Shown: positions 6,321 through 7,262 of the stretch, piece by piece
Layout: each line of letters starts with the position of its first letter
Position numbering within the stretch: position 1 is the first letter of the stretch
Origin: Bacteroidota bacterium
GTDB lineage: Bacteria; Bacteroidota; Bacteroidia; Flavobacteriales_D; Crocinitomicaceae
DNA length: 7,262 nucleotides
Assembly (NCBI GenBank): GCA_018825925.1
Contig: JAHKAT010000218.1
Span: 1-7,262 of the forward strand
Direction: 5' to 3'
Made by a program: the position numbers and the translations under genes
The notes under the pieces: model-generated
Databases searched by the model: none
Seen by the model: the letters and a program-made list of their open reading frames with translations, nothing else
What the model was told of the DNA's origin: nothing

Positions 6321-7199
6321 TTAAGCTAAAACGCTCATTACTTCTTTCATTTTTAATCCAATTTGAGCAGGAGAATCCACAACGTGAATTCCACATTCTC
6401 TCATGATTCTCTTTTTTGCTTCTGCGGTATCATCATCACCACCTACGATAGCTCCAGCATGTCCCATTGTTCTACCTTTAGGAGCAGTTTCACCAGCGAT
6501 AAAACCAACTACTGGTTTTGTTCCGTGTTCTTTAATCCAACGAGCCGCAATAGCTTCAAGATTACCTCCGATTTCACCGATCATTACGATACCCTCTGTT
6601 TCTGGGTCATTCATCAGTAATTCAACAGCCTCACGTGTTGTTGTACCAATAATAGGGTCACCGCCAATTCCGATTGCAGTTGTAATTCCCAAACCAGCTT
6701 TCGCTACTTGGTCAGCTGCTTCATACGTCAAAGTACCAGATTTAGAAACGATACCAATTTTTCCTTTTTTGAAAACGAAACCAGGCATAATTCCTACTTT
6801 AGCTTCATTTGCTGTAATCACACCAGGACAGTTTGGACCGATCAATCGACATTCAAAGCCTTGAATATATTCTTTGGCTTTAACCATGTCAGAAACTGGA
6901 ATACCTTCAGTAATACAAACGATTACACCAATTCCAGCACTAGCAGCTTCCATTATTGCATCTGCAGCGAATGCAGGTGGAACAAAAATTATAGAAACAT
7001 TTGCACCAGTTTTTGTGACAGCATCTGCAACTGTATTAAACACTGGACGATCTAAATGCGTAGAACCGCCTTTGCCAGGTGTTACCCCACCAACTACGTT
7101 TGTTCCGTATTCAATCATTTGACCAGCGTGAAAAGTACCTTCACTACCTGTGAAACCTTGTACAATTACTTTCGAATCTTTATTTACCAATACACTCAT
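6321..7199 (-). CDS. sucD: Succinyl-CoA synthetase (succinate-CoA ligase), alpha subunit
   Basis: TCA-cycle enzyme subunit. With the beta subunit SucC it converts succinyl-CoA, nucleoside diphosphate and phosphate to succinate, CoA and ATP or GTP. The 292 residues are the full usual length. The N-terminal CoA-binding Rossmann domain shows TGSEGTFHA (17-25), PGKGG (41-45) and FVPPAFAADAI (72-82). The C-terminal ligase domain shows IGPNCPG (120-126), SKSGTLTYE (152-160) and GEIGG (208-212), with E209 matching the Glu that contacts the phosphohistidine. GHAGAIVGG (246-254) contains the phosphorylated His, H247 (H246 in E. coli). The beta subunit gene sucC is not in the window. Nothing adjacent on the right is visible, but a promoter directly upstream and a terminator downstream indicate a monocistronic unit, so sucC is probably elsewhere, as is common in Bacteroidota. 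No residue is unusual. Confidence 0.97.
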   Translation of the reverse strand: MSVLVNKDSKVIVQGFTGSEGTFHAGQMIEYGTNVVGGVTPGKGGSTHLDRPVFNTVADAVTKTGANVSIIFVPPAFAADAIMEAASAGIGVIVCITEGIPVSDMVKAKEYIQGFECRLIGPNCPGVITANEAKVGIMPGFVFKKGKIGIVSKSGTLTYEAADQVAKAGLGITTAIGIGGDPIIGTTTREAVELLMNDPETEGIVMIGEIGGNLEAIAARWIKEHGTKPVVGFIAGETAPKGRTMGHAGAIVGGDDDTAEAKKRIMRECGIHVVDSPAQIGLKMKEVMSVLA

Positions 7200-7227
7200 T
7201 GAGTTTTTCTTACAATTTTTATGGGTT

Positions 7228-7258
7228 CAAAAGTAGCTTTTTAGCACCGTTTTGCCAA
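7228..7258 (-). promoter_or_regulatory. Promoter of sucD
   Basis: The minus strand carries TTG (7258-7256), a 20-base spacer and TACTTTTG (7235-7228), matching TTG/TAnnTTTG exactly. Transcription should start near 7222, leaving a leader of about 23 bases. The bases before the ATG are A-rich (GTAAGAAAAACTCA) without a real Shine-Dalgarno, as is usual in Bacteroidota. Confidence 0.8.
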
Positions 7259-7262
7259 GTAA

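Noticed and set aside
6403..7122. Several + strand open frames opposite sucD
   Set aside because: sucD is unambiguous and full length; these are reverse-strand shadows rich in Ile/Pro/Ser, as expected from its codons.

Overview
The window looks like an ordinary chromosomal stretch from a low-GC member of the Bacteroidota, most likely Flavobacteriales. The evidence is a SecD and SecF fused into one protein, promoters of the Bacteroidota type (TTG, 20-21 bases, TAnnTTTG) in front of at least two genes, almost no Shine-Dalgarno sequences, and AT-rich spacers. A narrower placement (for example Crocinitomicaceae/Fluviicola-like) is only a guess.

Layout: the left end (to 2008, + strand) holds the last two thirds of secDF, closed by a very strong intrinsic terminator (2028-2064). 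All other genes lie on the minus strand and converge on it. Read in the direction of transcription, from right to left, they are: sucD, the succinyl-CoA synthetase alpha subunit (7199-6321), with its own consensus promoter and terminator; a small helical HEAT-like protein of unknown function (6258-5725); a two-gene operon of a PadR-type repressor (5630-5307) and a PspC-domain membrane protein with an N-terminal HAAS-like helical region (5297-3747); and a DEDDh exonuclease fused to a UvrC/Cho-like GIY-YIG nuclease (3592-2222).

The genes do not form one pathway. They cover protein export, the TCA cycle, a probable envelope-stress module and DNA repair. The only clear functional unit is padR-pspC: nine bases separate the genes, and the promoter carries two TGTAT...ATACA palindromes 31 bp apart, on the -33 box and at the -7/start region, which suggests autorepression. 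The nuclease is the most interesting protein. It keeps all DEDDh residues, the GIY-YIG Tyr/Arg/Glu set and a four-cysteine cluster spaced almost as in UvrC.

I found no mobile element, CRISPR array, tRNA, rRNA or sign of recent transfer, and no clear new system. The less-explained items are the padR operator pair, the odd TTG start of the nuclease gene, a promoter-like element inside the sucD terminator, and a 23-residue hydrophobic ORF downstream of secDF.
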